64,000 nt of DNA from CAVQMC01 sp963713505 (GTDB lineage Bacteria > Bacteroidota > Ignavibacteria > Ignavibacteriales > Ignavibacteriaceae): positions 44,644 to 108,643 of the forward strand of contig CAVQMC010000019.1 in assembly GCA_963713505.1 (NCBI GenBank). Reading direction: 5' to 3'. Under the pieces are notes generated by a model. It was given only the letters and a program-made list of their open reading frames with translations, made no database searches and had not been told where the DNA came from. Shown here piece after piece: positions 29,361-39,715 of the stretch. Numbering within the stretch: position 1 is the stretch's first letter; each line of letters begins with the position of its first letter. The position numbers and the translations under genes are program-made.

Positions 29361-30979
29361 TATTCATCTCCTTCGTTTCTGTTCTTAACTCTGTTTAAAT
29401 TTTCCTGTTCTAATATTTTAGTTTTGATAAAATTATAATCAGTTGAAAATTCTTGTTTATCTATTTTATTATTTAAACTCATTTTTTCATGGGAAACTTC
29501 GGTACTGTAGATAACCTTATTTACAGTGGATTTAACAGTATTCAAAACCGATTGCGGAAACAATCCCAGCCACACAATAACAACAACCATGGCTCCCATC
29601 ATAATCATTTCTCTAACGTCAAAATCAGTTAGCTTTTCTCCCCAGTCTTTAACTTTTTCACCATGAAATACTCTCTGAATAATTCTTAATGAATAAAGTG
29701 TTGCAGCTACTAAACCTAAAGATGCAAGCACTGTAAATAACACACTCGATTGAAATGTACCGGCCAGAATTAAAAACTCGGCTACAAAATTGCCTAAGCC
29801 CGGAAGTCCTAACGAAGCCATAGCGAAAATTAAACCAATTGCTCCCATTCTTGGAACCTGGCTCCACATTCCTCCCATTTGGTTCATATCCCTTGTATGA
29901 ATTCTATCCTGCAAAGCCCCGACAATAATGAATAATGCACCGGTGCTTATTCCGTGCGCTATCATTTGAATAACAACTCCCTGCATTGCTAAAACATTCA
30001 ATGCGAAAACTCCGAGCATTACAAATCCCATATGACTTACGCTTGTATAAGCAACTAATCTTTTAAAATCTATTTGAGCAAATGCAAGTTTAGCTCCGTA
30101 TAAAATTCCAATTACTCCAAGAAGCATTCCAATCGGAGCAAAACTTTCGACTGCATTCGGGAATAACGGAAGAATAAATCTTATCATTCCGTAAGCGCCG
30201 GTCTTCAATAATAATCCGGCTAAAATAACACTGCCTGCAGTAGGCGCTTCGGTGTGTGCATCAGGCAGCCAGTTGTGAAACGGAACGACAGGAAGTTTTA
30301 CAACAAAAGCGATTAAGAATCCAAGCATCAGCCACATTTCCGTAGATGAACTCATTGATGTACCGATAAGCTGAGTATAATCGAAAGTATAAACGCCTGT
30401 GTTGTGCCCATGAATAAAATACAAACCTAAAATTGCAAGGAACATTAAAAGTCCGCTTGCCTGTGTAAAAATGAAAAACTTAAATGAAGCATAAATCCTG
30501 TTTTCATGTCCCCAGATACCAATAAGAAAATACATTGGTATAAGCATTACTTCCCAGAAAAAATAAAACAGGAATAAATCGAGAGAAAGAAATACTCCTA
30601 TTATTCCCGCGAGAATCCACATTAAGTTAAAATGAAAGAAACCGACATTCTTGGTTATTCCTTTCCAGGAAGTTAAAACCGAGACCATCCCCAAGAAAAG
30701 GCTTAATAAAATAAGAATGAGACTGAGACCATCGAGTGCTAAATAAAAATTAATTCCAAATTGGGGAATCCATGTTAAATAAAGTTTAATTATCCATTGA
30801 CTGGGAACAGTAATTGAAACACGGCTTAAATTGTTTATCCAAATCGAAAGCACAATTACAAAATCCAATGCCAGAGCAATTAGTGAAATCCACCGGGCTA
30901 AATCTTTGCTTCCTTTACTTGCAATCCACGCAAGTAATCCGCCGGCTATTAATATTATAATTATCCAAAGTAAAATCAT
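29360..30979 (-). CDS. nuoM: NADH-quinone oxidoreductase subunit M
   Basis: Proton-pumping membrane subunit of complex I, 539 residues, about 14 helices. FFWEVMLIPMYFLIGIWG carries the conserved glutamate, and KLPVVPFHNWLPDAHTEAP is the hallmark of NuoM. The C-terminal ~45 residues are a hydrophilic extension (KMSLNNKIDKQEF onwards) longer than in most homologues. The start overlaps the nuoL stop by four bases (ATGA). Confidence 0.96.
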   Translation of the reverse strand: MILLWIIIILIAGGLLAWIASKGSKDLARWISLIALALDFVIVLSIWINNLSRVSITVPSQWIIKLYLTWIPQFGINFYLALDGLSLILILLSLFLGMVSVLTSWKGITKNVGFFHFNLMWILAGIIGVFLSLDLFLFYFFWEVMLIPMYFLIGIWGHENRIYASFKFFIFTQASGLLMFLAILGLYFIHGHNTGVYTFDYTQLIGTSMSSSTEMWLMLGFLIAFVVKLPVVPFHNWLPDAHTEAPTAGSVILAGLLLKTGAYGMIRFILPLFPNAVESFAPIGMLLGVIGILYGAKLAFAQIDFKRLVAYTSVSHMGFVMLGVFALNVLAMQGVVIQMIAHGISTGALFIIVGALQDRIHTRDMNQMGGMWSQVPRMGAIGLIFAMASLGLPGLGNFVAEFLILAGTFQSSVLFTVLASLGLVAATLYSLRIIQRVFHGEKVKDWGEKLTDFDVREMIMMGAMVVVIVWLGLFPQSVLNTVKSTVNKVIYSTEVSHEKMSLNNKIDKQEFSTDYNFIKTKILEQENLNRVKNRNEGDE

Positions 30980-32856
30980 AGAAATACCACTACGGTTATT
31001 GTAATTAAAGCTCCGATTACAATTCCCATTGCATACCAGCGAAGCTTACCGGTTTGTGTTAATTTTAAAATATGATTGCCTAAACCTGTTATCCATGCAA
31101 TTGCTGAATAAATATAATCTATAAAATCTCTTCTGTCGATTTCGGCAAACCAAACAACCGGTTTAACAAATACATGATCATAAAGCCAGTCAAATCCCCA
31201 GCCTGAAAACCAATAATTATGAATTGCAGAATTCTCAAAACTTTCCGATGCTTTCGGTTTTTTCAAATAGAAATAATATGCTATATAAACTCCGACTAAA
31301 GCAGTAACGGCAGTAATAATTTGAAATAATAGTTCAGTTCCGATTCCAAGTTCATTAATATTAACTTTTGGTAAAGCTGTATTTAGAAAGTCTGAGAATA
31401 GAGGCCAATTTCCTAGAGTTTCGGGGAGCTCAATAAATCCGCCGATAACAGAAAGTACACCTAAAACTATTAAAGGAATTTTTATTTTAATTCCAGGCAA
31501 ATGAGAAGGTTTGGTTTTATTTTCACCATAAAATGTAATGAATACCATTCTGAATGTATAAACGGAAGTTAATAGTGCACCCAGCCATCCGGCTGCCCAC
31601 AGCCATGGACTGCCGATTTTACTTGACCAGGCATACCAGATAATCGCATCTTTGCTGTAAAATCCTGCTGTGATTAGCGGAAGTGCCGCCAATGAAGCCG
31701 AAGCAATTAAATATGTCCAGAAAGTTACCGGCATTAACTTCCTTAAGCCGCCCATTTTAAACATGTTATGTTCATGATGAAGAGCTAAAATTATAGCACC
31801 GGCTCCGAGGAATAAAAGTGCTTTAAAGAATGCATGAATCATAAAATGAAATACGGCAGCCGACCATGCGCCTACACCCAAAGCGAGGAACATGTATCCA
31901 ATTTGACTTATTGTAGAATAAGCCAAAACTCTTTTAATATCTTTTTGTGTCAAAGCGCTGAAACCGGCAAGCAGTAATGTTAAAGCTCCAATAATGGCAA
32001 CTATCATTTGTACAACCGGAGCTAAAGAGAATAGAACATGAGTTCTTGCAATTAAATAAACACCTGCAGTTACCATTGTTGCAGCATGAATTAAAGCACT
32101 TACAGGTGAAGGACCGGCCATTGCATCGGGAAGCCATGTTTGTAAAGGAAGCTGGGCAGATTTTCCAACTGCTCCGCCAAGCAGCAAAATTGCCGCTGCA
32201 AATGCCATCCCGGAACCAACCTGCCAAACTTGAGGTGCTTTACTAAGTATTTCAGAAATATTTAAAGTATTAAATGTAAGAACCAGCAAAAACAAACCGA
32301 TTGCCATTGCAGTATCGCCGACTCTTGTAACAATAAAAGCTTTTCTTGCTGCAGCTCCGTTATTAGGATCTTTATACCAGAAACCAATTAATAAATAACT
32401 GCAAAGACCAACGCCTTCCCATCCTAAATAAAGAAGCAGAAGATTATCTGCAAGTACTAAAGTCAGCATTGAACCGACAAACAAATTCATATAAGCAAAG
32501 AATCTTGCATAACCTTCTTCATCTATCATAAATTCGGATGAATAAAGGTGAATTAAAAATCCCACAAATGTTATAACAAAAATGAATGTAAGAGAAAGAG
32601 CATCTAAATGAAAAGCTATCTGCGGTGAAAAATTATTAACGCTTATCCAATTCCATAAAACCTGATTAAAATATTCACCGGCAGGCGGAGAAGCAATAAA
32701 AGTTATTCCAATTATTATTGTAAGAAGAGCGGATAAACCAACAGAACCTACTCCAACAAAAGCAGTAAAACTTTTACTTAAATATTTTCCAAATATTGCT
32801 AAGATTAAAAATCCGGCAAAAGGTAATGCCGGTATTAACCAAAGTAATTCCAACAT
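30976..32856 (-). CDS. nuoL: NADH-quinone oxidoreductase subunit L
   Basis: Largest proton-pumping membrane subunit of complex I, 626 residues, about 16 helices, ending in the long lateral helix region and a last transmembrane segment (MGIVIGALITITVVVF). LLLYLGWEGVGLCSYLLIGF and SAQLPLQTWLPDAMAGPSPV are canonical, with conserved Glu and Lys. It starts one base after nuoK ends and is uninterrupted. Confidence 0.96.
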   Translation of the reverse strand: MLELLWLIPALPFAGFLILAIFGKYLSKSFTAFVGVGSVGLSALLTIIIGITFIASPPAGEYFNQVLWNWISVNNFSPQIAFHLDALSLTFIFVITFVGFLIHLYSSEFMIDEEGYARFFAYMNLFVGSMLTLVLADNLLLLYLGWEGVGLCSYLLIGFWYKDPNNGAAARKAFIVTRVGDTAMAIGLFLLVLTFNTLNISEILSKAPQVWQVGSGMAFAAAILLLGGAVGKSAQLPLQTWLPDAMAGPSPVSALIHAATMVTAGVYLIARTHVLFSLAPVVQMIVAIIGALTLLLAGFSALTQKDIKRVLAYSTISQIGYMFLALGVGAWSAAVFHFMIHAFFKALLFLGAGAIILALHHEHNMFKMGGLRKLMPVTFWTYLIASASLAALPLITAGFYSKDAIIWYAWSSKIGSPWLWAAGWLGALLTSVYTFRMVFITFYGENKTKPSHLPGIKIKIPLIVLGVLSVIGGFIELPETLGNWPLFSDFLNTALPKVNINELGIGTELLFQIITAVTALVGVYIAYYFYLKKPKASESFENSAIHNYWFSGWGFDWLYDHVFVKPVVWFAEIDRRDFIDYIYSAIAWITGLGNHILKLTQTGKLRWYAMGIVIGALITITVVVFL

Positions 32857-32857
32857 A

Positions 32858-33166
32858 TTAACCTTTCATTTTATTAGCTGCATCAGCATCTAAAGTTTTA
32901 AATCTATGATAGATCTGTAAAATCAAAGCTAAGCCGATCGATACTTCTGCTGCTGCCATCGCAAGTATAAAAATAAACATTACCTGTCCGTCGGCTTGAA
33001 GCCATTTGGCTCCGGCTACAACAAAAGCCAGACCGGCAGCATTTAACATAATTTCAACAGACATAAGCATAAAAATTATATTTCTTCTTACCAGTAAACC
33101 GACAAGTCCTAAACCGAATAAAATTGCGGCTAATAATAAACCTGTTTCAGTGGTTATAACATTCAT
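32858..33166 (-). CDS. nuoK: NADH-quinone oxidoreductase subunit K
   Basis: Small membrane subunit of complex I, 102 residues with three helices. The two buried glutamates are in FMLMSVEIMLNAAGL and MAAAEVSIGLALI, as in all NuoK. The start overlaps the nuoJ stop by four bases, indicating translational coupling. Confidence 0.95.
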   Translation of the reverse strand: MNVITTETGLLLAAILFGLGLVGLLVRRNIIFMLMSVEIMLNAAGLAFVVAGAKWLQADGQVMFIFILAMAAAEVSIGLALILQIYHRFKTLDADAANKMKG

Positions 33167-33690
33167 TCCGAATCTTCCTCAATAAATCTGTGTTTTAATT
33201 TCTTTTTCTTTCTTCCCAAATGATAAGCACCGACAATTCCGGCCATCAGCATAATTGCTGCAAATTCTACTCCAAGCAGATAAGTTGTGAATAAAGATAT
33301 CCCAACTTGTTTCGGACTAATTTCAAATCCGTTTACTGCGGTTATTTGTCCTGAAGTTAGAATTATTACAAATTCTATTAATAGAACTAATGCTAGAATT
33401 CCCGGTCCGATCCACATACCTGGATTCAGCCATTTCTTTTCCTGTTCAACCGATTCGCCGCCGAGATTCAGCATCATAACAACAAAAATGAATAAGACCA
33501 TTATTGCCCCGGCATAAATAATCACTTCCAAAGCAGCAATAAACGGCGCACCTATTACAAAAAATATAACAGCAACAGACAACAACGAAACTATAAGATA
33601 AAGCAATGCATGAACCGCATTCAATCTGGTAATTACCATTATTGTAGAAAATATTGCGATGATAGATGCTATGTAAAAAATAATTGTCAT
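33163..33690 (-). CDS. nuoJ: NADH-quinone oxidoreductase subunit J
   Basis: Membrane subunit of complex I, 175 residues with about five helices; EVIIYAGAIMVLFIFVVMML is the conserved pi-bulge helix 3. A short basic tail (GRKKKKLKHRFIEEDSE) ends the protein. It starts about 39 bases after the repaired nuoI stop. Confidence 0.94.
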   Translation of the reverse strand: MTIIFYIASIIAIFSTIMVITRLNAVHALLYLIVSLLSVAVIFFVIGAPFIAALEVIIYAGAIMVLFIFVVMMLNLGGESVEQEKKWLNPGMWIGPGILALVLLIEFVIILTSGQITAVNGFEISPKQVGISLFTTYLLGVEFAAIMLMAGIVGAYHLGRKKKKLKHRFIEEDSE

Positions 33691-33729
33691 TATACTTTAT
33701 AAATCTTCTTTTTCAATTTCTAAAAAATC

Positions 33730-34246
33730 TTACGGCATTAAATTTCTTATATCGATCGGCGGATCTTCATTTTCCGCTTCACCTTTATCTTTTCCGCTTA
33801 TAGCCAAGTCCGGATACTCTGTAAAAATTATAACCGTGATACTTTCCTTCTCCGCTTATTAAAAGATCTTCTTTTTCATAAACTAAGTTTTGACGGTTGT
33901 ATTCCGCCATTTCAAAATCAGGAATTAATTGAATAGCATAAGTCGGGCAGGCATCTTCACAAAAACCGCAGAAGATACATCGTGAAAAATTTATTCTGAA
34001 AAACTCGGGGTATCTTCTTTTTTCTTCCTGTTCGGTAGCCTGAAGAGAAATACAGTCAACCGGACAAGCAACGGCACACAAATAACAAGCTACACATCTT
34101 TCTTCACCGTCGGGATCACGTGTAAGTACAATTCTTCCTCTCCATCTAGGCGGAAGATAGTTTTTTTGTTCCGGATATTGAACAGTTACTCTTTTAGTAA
34201 ATGCATGAAGAAAAGCTATCCATAAACTTCTTATTTGACTAAACAT
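33730..34246 (-). CDS. nuoI: NADH-quinone oxidoreductase subunit I (frameshifted near its end)
   Basis: Carries clusters N6a and N6b of complex I; peripheral arm. Two CxxCxxCxxxCP motifs are seen: CVACYLCAVACP and CIFCGFCEDACP. The literal frame stops at 33785 with an odd tail GLGYKRKR. Dropping one base at CC 33804-33805 (GG on the coding strand) extends the protein to a stop at 33730-33732 with the tail ISGKDKGEAENEDPP then IDIRNLMP, which looks like a genuine acidic NuoI C-terminus. Repaired length 171 residues. The extension is my inference from reading the adjacent frame. Confidence 0.9.
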
Positions 34247-34276
34247 TTATTCCTCTAATCAATTTTTTCATATTTA

Positions 34277-35237
34277 TCAAAAACTTACAACAACACTATT
34301 AAGCCCGGTAACCAAAATATTTAACAGAGCAAGAGGCAAAAGAAACTTTCCAGCCGTATTCCATTAATTGATCATACCTTGGCCGGGGTAATCCCGCTCT
34401 AAGCAAAATAAAGAATGCTATAAAGACAAAAACTTTAATAAAGAACCAAACAATAGGCGGAAGAAAACCTGGTCCAAGCCAGCCGCCGAAAAACAATGTT
34501 ACAATCAAACATGAAATTAAAGTTATACCGAGATATTCTCCGACGAAAAACATTCCGAATTTCATGCCCGAATATTCAGAATGATAACCTGCAACTAATT
34601 CACTTTCGGCTTCGGGAATATCGAAAGGCAGTCTGTGTGTTTCTGCGATTCCGGCAATCATAAAAATTATAAAACCTATAAACTGCGGAATGAAAAACCA
34701 CATTCCTTTTTGAGCTTCAACAATTTTGGTCATGCTGAATGAGCCAGTCAGCATTACAACTCCCATTAAAGACAAACCCATAAAAACTTCATAAGATATC
34801 ATCTGTGCGGAACCTCTTAAAGCACCAAGCAGGGAATATTTATTGTTTGATGACCATCCTGCAAGAACAATACTGTATGCTCCCATCGACGACATCGCAA
34901 GAAAGAAAAGCAATCCAATATTAAAATCGGTTACTGAAATCCCGGGAGAATAAGGAACAATTGCAAAACTCATTAAAACTGAAATCATTACAATTGCCGG
35001 TGCGATTACAAAAACCGGTTTATCCGCAAATGAAGGGATCCAGTCTTCTTTAAAAAATATTTTTACCATATCTGCCAAAACCTGAAATAATCCGAAAGGT
35101 CCGACTCTGTTTGGTCCGTAACGATCCTGCCATAAACTTAACATTCTTCTTTCAAACCAAATCAATATAGCGGCGATGTTCAGCATAACAAATAAAACAC
35201 CGACGACAATTAATATATATTTCAAAACCTCACTCAT
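34277..35237 (-). CDS. nuoH: NADH-quinone oxidoreductase subunit H (frameshifted near its end)
   Basis: Membrane subunit at the quinone site of complex I, eight helices. WQDRYGPNRVGPFGLFQVLAD (in parts: DRYGPNRVGPFG) and AETHRLPFDIPEAESELV are diagnostic. The literal frame ends at 34299 with a non-hydrophobic tail (GWKVSFASCSVKYFGYRA). Removing one base in the T-run of GTTTCTTTT (plus strand 34344-34351) restores a last transmembrane helix KVLLPLALLNILVTGL and a stop at 34277-34279. Repaired length 319 residues. The start codon shares one base with the nuoG stop. Confidence 0.93.
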
Positions 35238-37939
35238 TATTTCGCTCCGGATATTTCATATCTTTTCGAAAAATCAAAATATGTCATTTCATTTAATCCA
35301 GCCGGAATTCCTATTACTCCTTCAGGCAAATCATTTTTAATTTTTATTGGAAGAAGAATTTTTTCGTTTCCGTTTGAGAATTCAATATTACCGTCTTTAT
35401 CTGCATTTAATTTCTTTAAATCATTTTCATTTATTGCAGCATAAGGTTTCGGTGAACGTTCATTAACTGCCGGAGATAAAGAACTTAGTTCTTCCGATCC
35501 GTAAATATGATATACAGGAACAATCAGCCAATCCTTATTACTAGAATTTTCTGCTGATAAGTTAAAGTAACTTAGTTCGCTTTCTTCTTTTGGTTCGATT
35601 AAATCTTAATCCCGGATCGCCGTCGTGTAAAGATCCGCCGACTTCAATTTGATATTTATTTATAGATTGAACTGAATTCCAGCCGGGCGACCAGAAAAAC
35701 GGAATTATAGAAGAAGGCGGTTTACCTTGATAACCCTCCATTGTATAAGTAAGAGCTGAGTCGGGGTCTTCCGGTGGTTTCGGCTCACTTACATTTTTAT
35801 TTGCATTCATTGCGGTTCTCCCGCTGAACCTATGCTGTGCTCTTGGAATTTTTTGTCCGGCTTCTCTGAAACTTGGAGGAGGAGCTAAATTCTGAATGCC
35901 GTTAAAGAACGGAAAATTCTTAACAAGATCATTTACATAATCTTCAAAGGATGTCCATTCTGAAGTATCATTTTTATCCCGGGCAATAAAGAAATCTTCA
36001 ATCCATCTCCAGCTTTCTTTAATATCTCCTTCGGGAACATAAACTTGATAAAATCTCTGAGCTCTTCCTTCATTATTAATAAAAGTCCCGTCGGATTCTG
36101 CAAAGGTACCAACCGGAATTACAGCATCTGCTTTTTCAGTTGTTGAATTTTTTAAATGATCTAGCACAATTACATTTTTACATTTGCTAAAAAATTTATC
36201 AACGATATCTTTGTTTTCTCTTCTATAAATATCATTTTCAAGAATAATCACATTTTCAAAAGATTCTTTTTCTATAGAATCAAAAGCATCATTTAAACTT
36301 TTTTCTTCAAGCAGAACAGAACCGAAACTGTTTACTTCGGGAACAACAAAAGTTAATCCCGGATTTTTGCCTGTTTTACTTAATGCCAAAGCTATATTTG
36401 CTGCGGCTTTAATAATATTTTCATTCTTTAAACTAGTTCCGGAAACTATTAAAGGATTTTTTGCTTTGGTAAGATCGTTAGCAGCCTGCTCAATAAATGT
36501 TTTAAATTCATCATTTAATTTTTGAGATGACGAAGAACTTTTATCAATCAAACTGGATATTGAAAAACCAATTTCGGCAATTTGTTCCGGTTTTATATTT
36601 ATTGATTTTGCTGCAATATCGGAAAGTTTGGTACTGTAAGAAGAAGCAATATAAAAAGGACCTTTTTCATCTTGAATCGCTTCACGAACCGCAGCATCAT
36701 TCCATTCCGGAATATTCATTTTACCTAAAATTTGTTTAGGAGCTTGATGAACCGATTGTCTTAATGACAGCGCAAGCATTGGAGCAGTATTTGTTACATC
36801 TTCACCTAAAATTAAAACCGCGTCCGCTTTTTCAACTTCTTTTAAAGATGGTGTACGAACCGGGCCTTCTTTCAAAATATTCAGAGCTAAAGTAATTAGT
36901 TTATTTTCTTTATCATTTATTCCGTTATAAAAATTGTCTTTGCCTAAAAGTTTCTGCAGCATATAATTAGCTTCAAGTGATGCTCTCGGTGACCCGATTC
37001 CAATTGTTTTTCCTTTTAAACTTTTTATATATTCAAGAACAGTTTCCTTATCGGATATTTCAGGGTTACTTTCTTTATTATATTTTCTTAACGGCTGCTT
37101 TATTCTTTTATCGCTGTTAACAAATTCATATCCAAATCTTCCGCGGTCGCAAATGAAATAACCGTTTACTTTTCCATTATATCTGCTTAATATTCTTCTC
37201 AATGAACCGTATCTTTCACCTGCAATAATATTGCATCCTAAACTGCATCCGTGTGCAAATTGATGGTGCGGTTGTTAAATCCCATTTTCTTGTATAATGT
37301 TTTTTTAAAGTTTTATCCGTAAAAACTCCGGTCGGACAAACTTCAACTAAATTGCCGCTGAATTCATTTTCTAAAGTTCCTTCTTCATATCTTCCGAAGT
37401 AAACATGATTTCTGGATGCAAAAGCATTAAAATCTCTTCCGCCTGCATGATCCCTGTAAAATCTTACACATCTGTAGCATTGTATACATCTATTCATTTC
37501 ATGATTTATAAAAGGCCCTAAATACTGATTATTATAAGTTCTTTTATTGTAACTGAATCTTCTATAATCATGTCCGGTCATTACAGTCATATCCTGCAGA
37601 TGACATTCTCCGCCTTCATCGCAAATCGGACAGTCGTGCGGATGATTTGTCATTAGCCATTCAATTACATTAGCTCTGAACTGAACCGACTCTTCATTCT
37701 TTTAAAGAAATTCTTAAATTATCCGAAACCGGTTCCATACATGCCATTACAAGCTTACCTTTATCATCCTTTTCATCTTTATACTTTATAACAGCACACT
37801 GCCTGCAGGCTCCAACTGAACCCAAAGCCGGATGCCAGCAAAAGTAAGGCAGATCAAGTCCCAGCGAAAGACAAGTTTCCAGAACGTTCTTTCCGTCTTT
37901 TACTTCGTATTCTTTATCATCAATAAATATTTTTGCCAC
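35237..37939 (-). CDS. nuoG: NADH-quinone oxidoreductase subunit G (three frameshifts)
   Basis: Largest peripheral subunit of complex I. It shows a [2Fe-2S] ferredoxin domain (CWHPALGSVGACRQC), the His-ligated cluster (HPHDCPICDEGGECHLQD), further cysteines CIQCYRC and CPTG, and a molybdopterin-oxidoreductase-like domain (SICT.CSLGCNII onward). Three single-base insertions break it: about 37700-37705 (AAAA in TTAAAAGAATG), 37249-37253 (ACACGGATGC), and AAA at 35601-35603. Repaired it reads 899 residues to a stop in 35237-35239. I prefer the GTG start at 37939 over TTG 37942 because GGAGG lies six bases ahead of it. Confidence 0.93.
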
Positions 37940-37942
37940 CAA

Positions 37943-39218
37943 TTACCTCCATGGACATCTTTGTTCTTTAATATGCCGTTCAAAATCATCTCTAAAATAT
38001 TTTAATGCGCTTTGCAAAGGCTCCATTGCACCCGGTGCTAATGCACAAAAAGTATTTCCCGGACCAAGGTATTTTGTATGAAATGAAAGCAAATCAAGAT
38101 CTTCCATTTTACCTTTGCCTTCATCTATAGATTTTAAAATCTTTTCTACCCAAGGTAAACCGTCACGGCAAGGTGTACACCATCCGCAGGATTCCTGTGC
38201 AAAAAAGTGCTGAAGATTCTGCACAGCTCCAACCGGACAAGTTTTATCATCAAGCACTATTACTGTTCCGGTTCCAAGCCTGCTTCCGGCTTTTGATACA
38301 TTTGTAAAATCCATTTGTACATCAAGATGTTCTTCCACTAAAAAGTCTGTTGAAGCACCGCCGGGCAACGCTCCTTTAAATTTAAATCCTTCTTTCATAC
38401 CGCCGGCATGTTCTTCTAAAATTTCTCTTAATGTAGTTCCTGAACGGAAGTTCCCATGTTCCCGGTTTATTAACTTTTCCGCTTACGCCATAAATTTTAG
38501 TGCCGCCGTCATCTGTTAAACTTAAATTCTTAAACCATTCGGCACCGTTGTTAATTATATGCGGTACACAACTAAGAGTTTCGACATTATTTACAATTGT
38601 CGGTTTTCCAAACAATCCGCTTACCTGCGGGAACGGAGGTTTTGCACTAGGGGTTGCACGCTTGCCTTCTAGAGCATTTAATAAACCGGTTTCTTCTCCG
38701 CACATATATCTGCCGACACTAGTATGCAGATGAAAATTTAAATTAAAACCGCTGCCGAGAATATTTTGTCCCAAATAACCTGAATCATAAGCTTCATTAA
38801 TTGCTTTTGTAATTATTTTTGCTGCATCTTTATAAGCCCATCTTAAAAAGACATAAGCCTCTGTTGCCTGAATTGCATAAGCAGCTATAATCATTCCTTC
38901 AATTAATTGATGTGGATCGCCTTCTAAAAGCAGTCTGTCTTTAAATGTACCGGGTTCCATTTCATCAGCATTTGCAACCAAATATCTTTGCTGCGGAGCG
39001 TCGTCGCCCATTGGCACGAAACTCCATTTCAAACCAGTATTAAAACCGGCTCCGCCTCTTCCTTTTAAATTAGAATCTTTTACAAGGTTTTGAATTTCTT
39101 TAGGGGCCATTCCTTTAAATATTTTCCGCAGTGATTGATATCCGCCAGCTTTTTCATATTCCTTAATCGATAAAGGCTGCTGATCAGGTTTAATATTTTT
39201 TGTTAAAGGTTTTTCCAT
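37943..39218 (-). CDS. nuoF: NADH-quinone oxidoreductase subunit F (frameshifted)
   Basis: NADH-binding, FMN-containing subunit of complex I. LKGRGGAGFNTGLKWSFVP is the NADH/FMN glycine-rich loop and GRYMCGEETGLLNALEG the second FMN motif; ESCGWCTPCRDG gives three ligands of cluster N3. The frame breaks near 38434-38440: removing one A from AGGAACT on the coding strand changes LPFRNYIK into LPFRTTLREILEEHAGGMKE and joins the two open frames. Repaired length 424 residues. It ends directly before the nuoG start region. Confidence 0.94.
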
Positions 39219-39229
39219 TTAATTCGATT

Positions 39230-39695
39230 TCAATTATAATTTTCTAAAATTTTATCAAGTTTTTCCGGAGTTAAATCACGATGCAAATCATTATCGATCA
39301 TTAATGCCGGCGAATGGTCGCATGTTCCTAAACAAGGGATTGTTAAAAGAGTAAATCTTTTATCTTCGGTTGTCTCACCGAGTTTGATTCCCAGTCTTTT
39401 ATATAAATGATCAAGGATTTGCGGATAACCCATTATATAACAGCTTATGCTGTCGCAAATTAAAATTACATGCTTACCAACGGGCTGACGAAAAACAAGG
39501 TTATAAAAAGTTGCAACACTGTCCAGCTCTTCAGAAGTCATTTCAAGTATTTCGGCAATGTCTTTTATATTTTCGTCGGATATCCATCTTCTTTTATTTT
39601 GAACAACTTTTAATGCTTCAATACAAGCCGCTCTTTTTTGAGGATATTCTTTTATATGTTCTTCATATTTCTTTCTTCTCTTCGTCTGTAAGCAT
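39230..39695 (-). CDS. nuoE: NADH-quinone oxidoreductase subunit E (frameshifted near its start)
   Basis: [2Fe-2S] subunit (cluster N1a) of complex I. CDSISC and CLGTC are the four ligands. Only 103 residues follow the internal ATG at 39541, but upstream codons are clearly part of the protein (EHIKEYPQKRAACIEALKVV, RRWISDENIKDIAEILEMT). An ATG at 39695 opens MLTDEEKK and loses frame at about 39671-39677; deleting one A of AAGAAAGAAA joins them as EEKKKYEEHIKEYP. Repaired length 154 residues, close to the family norm. Confidence 0.9.
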
Positions 39696-39715
39696 AAATA
39701 TTTTTTATATTTAAA

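Noticed and set aside
35562..37202. Separate short genes in the nuoG region
   Set aside because: Fragments at 37.7-37.9, 37.2-37.65 and 35.2-37.2 kb join into one 899-residue NuoG after removing three single bases.
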